A stretch of DNA of 64,000 nt from Clostridia bacterium (GTDB lineage Bacteria; Bacillota; Clostridia; Oscillospirales; CAG-272). The position numbers were made by a program, and so were the translations under genes. The notes below the pieces were generated by a model. The model was not told the origin of the DNA, did not search any database, and saw nothing but the letters and a program-made list of their open reading frames with translations. Positions 62,147 through 64,000 of this stretch are shown here, one piece after another (positions within the stretch are counted from its first letter, which is position 1; the number at the start of each line of letters is the position of its first letter). The stretch lies in contig JAFVQU010000020.1 in the NCBI GenBank assembly GCA_017504625.1, positions 62,001 through 126,000 on the forward strand. Direction: 5' to 3'.

Positions 62147-64000
62147 TTAGAAGTTTAGTTTTATAATCTGTCCTTGAAGTATATTACAAGTTACCCTTTC
62201 ATTGTTGCAGTAAACCGCCAGCGTTACGTCACGCTCCGCCATGATCGACACTTCCGTTTTGCCGCCATGATATATAACGTCAACCTTTCCGTCAGGTATC
62301 TTTATTCCGCGGCACCGTATACTGTTAAAGGCATCCGGACGTGCGGGGAGGATGAAAAGAGCGCCTTTGTTATATTGTACTAACATATCCTGAATCGCAT
62401 TTACAGTTCCCATTAATGCATCAAGCTGTACGGGAGTCATAAAGTCTATAAGCATACTTGCACCCATGTGGCGCCAATCGTTATGGAGTGTAAAGAAGTT
62501 GTCTATAATACAACTCTTTGCCATTGTCGCAAGGCTTTCAAGAGCGCGATTTCCTTGACCAAAGCGTGTCCAGATACAAGCCAAATGCGCAAAAGACCAA
62601 CCCGACTGTGATTTTACAAGTCGACGGTCAGCCGCCTCAAAAAAGGCGTCTATTATGTGCTGGGGGCTTGAGGGCGATATCTCGTTACCGGGAAATATCG
62701 GGAATAGATGCGAAAAATGTCGATGCTCGTAGTTATCTTCAAGCGAGTCATCAAGCCATTCTTTTATTGCGCCGTCACGATTTACCATATATTCCGGGAT
62801 AGCGCTAAGAATATTTTGCCATTTTGTAATATTCTCACTATCTAAATCGATTTCGCACTCCGGAAGCGATACAAGCTCAAGCAAATGTGTCATAAAGTTT
62901 TTGAGTATCGCCATATCCATCGTTGAATTCACCGTAACGGGACAAGGATGGTCGATATTATTGAAATCTGCGTTGTGTAGAAGATTGGCAGGTGTATTTT
63001 CAGGCGAAATGGATGGAGAAATTTTACACTTGCCGTTTTTATCGTATAGCAGATAATCCTCGTAAAACTCCGCCGCGCCAAGCATAAATGGAATTATTTC
63101 GCTGTTGAGCGTTTCCTTATCGTGAGTGTATAAATAGTACTGATAGAAATGTAGTGAGAGCCATCCTGCGCCTGATATCCAATTAAGAGTTACAGGAACT
63201 GTTGGGGTGGGAGGGGTAAGATTTTGTCCGTCCAGCGTTTCTGGTGTGGTGTACGTCGGAATATAAATTCCATTGAAACCAAATAGCTTTTTGGCATTGT
63301 CACGACATTCGTCAAGCTTTTCGTAGTAATAATGTATGAGATTTTTAAGGCACTCAGCCAAATCTCCGCTTAAAACGTGCCAATACAGCATTTCAACGTT
63401 CTCGTTGCATACGTGGCAGTTCCAGGGAAGATCATAGGTTCCTGCCCAAAGTCCGTAAAGCGGGAAGGGATTAGAGTCCTTATTCCAGGCACTGACAAAC
63501 AAATAGCGCCCGAATCGCCAAAGCTTTTCGTAAAGCATCAGTGGAGCAGTATCCTCGTAGGCGATATCGAGAAGCTCCTCGTTTGAAAGGTTAGATTCAA
63601 CGCAATTATCATCCGTAAGCTCAATAGACACTTTATTAAACACAGCAGAGTGCTTTTGTGCGTGGAATTCAAGCGCAACGTCAAAGTTGGGAGAACTATC
63701 AAGTATACTTGCATCAACCTCTGATTTTGCAAAGCTTAACAGCTTTACCGTAAAATCCGCGCTCTCAATAAACAAGGTGTCACCGTTATTACGACAGTTT
63801 CCACCATCGTTTATCTCAACCTTGATATGTGCGCCAAATGGCTGTCCGTCAACGTTTGCGCAATAATATAACGTGTGATCTGATACCTGATATACAAGAT
63901 TGTTCTCGCGACGCTTTTTTTCGTTTTCGCTGGACCAATCTCGGTTATCATATGCGCCAAAGCTAAGGGTGTAGCTACATCGGATATCGCTTTTTATATT
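62147..64000 (-). CDS. GH95-type alpha-L-fucosidase/galactosidase-like protein (N-terminus off window)
   Basis: The minus-strand frame stays open to the window edge; about 617 residues are visible of an expected 750-800. GH95 landmarks: GQPFGAHIKVEI in the beta-sandwich, FGRYLFVSAWN and FPLYGLWAG at the start of the toroid, HVCNENVEMLYW (the NxN of the active site), PSISPENTP (general-acid Glu region), EHRHFSHLFPIFPGNEI and LFILPARPDAF. The family's QIDGNFG is VQLDALMG here: the Asp is kept but Gly-Asn is lost. GH95 members remove terminal L-fucose or L-galactose. It leads the operon with the two unknown paralogues. Confidence 0.87.
   Translation of the reverse strand, partial: NIKSDIRCSYTLSFGAYDNRDWSSENEKKRRENNLVYQVSDHTLYYCANVDGQPFGAHIKVEINDGGNCRNNGDTLFIESADFTVKLLSFAKSEVDASILDSSPNFDVALEFHAQKHSAVFNKVSIELTDDNCVESNLSNEELLDIAYEDTAPLMLYEKLWRFGRYLFVSAWNKDSNPFPLYGLWAGTYDLPWNCHVCNENVEMLYWHVLSGDLAECLKNLIHYYYEKLDECRDNAKKLFGFNGIYIPTYTTPETLDGQNLTPPTPTVPVTLNWISGAGWLSLHFYQYYLYTHDKETLNSEIIPFMLGAAEFYEDYLLYDKNGKCKISPSISPENTPANLLHNADFNNIDHPCPVTVNSTMDMAILKNFMTHLLELVSLPECEIDLDSENITKWQNILSAIPEYMVNRDGAIKEWLDDSLEDNYEHRHFSHLFPIFPGNEISPSSPQHIIDAFFEAADRRLVKSQSGWSFAHLACIWTRFGQGNRALESLATMAKSCIIDNFFTLHNDWRHMGASMLIDFMTPVQLDALMGTVNAIQDMLVQYNKGALFILPARPDAFNSIRCRGIKIPDGKVDVIYHGGKTEVSIMAERDVTLAVYCNNERVTCNILQGQIIKLNF

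Overview
The window looks like the chromosome of an uncultured, gut-type Clostridia bacterium (Bacillota), probably near Oscillospirales; this is an inference from gene content. PolC-type DNA polymerase III, RNase Y, a T-box leader, the YfmF/YfmH pair, Lgt, and the Gram-positive gene orders pyrH-frr-uppS-cdsA-dxr-rseP-ispG-polC and miaB-ymcA-mutS-mutL all point to low-GC Gram-positives. A dockerin protein, a BspA-type leucine-rich repeat protein and several glycoside hydrolases suggest a glycan-degrading gut or rumen life. I found no tRNA, rRNA, CRISPR array or insertion sequence.

Layout. 1-4.2 kb: end of a sugar catabolic locus (5'-truncated arabinose/fucose isomerase-like gene and a GH106-like hydrolase). 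4.2-10.3 kb: XRE-TPR regulator, lipoprotein, divergent methylglyoxal synthase, T-box-controlled thrS and a secreted dockerin protein. 10.3-21.2 kb: a compact housekeeping run for UMP kinase, ribosome recycling, isoprenoid and phospholipid synthesis, site-2 protease and PolC. 21.2-28.7 kb: leucine-rich repeat protein, dUTPase, two CobW-type GTPases (one with a His/Cys tandem repeat, one apparently fused to a YcgQ/DUF1980-like domain), acyltransferase, poly-cysteine protein, Mrp ATPase and a YdcF-like protein. 28.8-33.8 kb: yfmF-yfmH-lgt-folD and a DUF2500 protein. 33.9-47.8 kb: miaB-ymcA-mutS-mutL, tgt, a HAD phosphatase, tldD-tldE and rny.

From 47.9 kb the content becomes accessory. A divergent AraC regulator faces a YgjV-like membrane protein and a sialidase-like beta-propeller protein. 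Then 50.6-64 kb lies entirely on the minus strand. It holds a three-gene cassette of a TerB-N/TerB-C protein, a BrxD-like ATPase and an Lhr/BrxHI-like helicase, with its own strong promoter; this is the best candidate here for a little-described defence or stress system. It is followed by two large paralogous proteins of unknown function downstream of a GH95-type fucosidase/galactosidase that runs off the window. The paralogues have conserved His-rich motifs and may be an undescribed carbohydrate-active family.

Most transcription units are bounded by recognisable sigma-A promoters and stem-loop terminators, listed individually. At 45.96 kb a consensus promoter is built into the 3' arm of a terminator.
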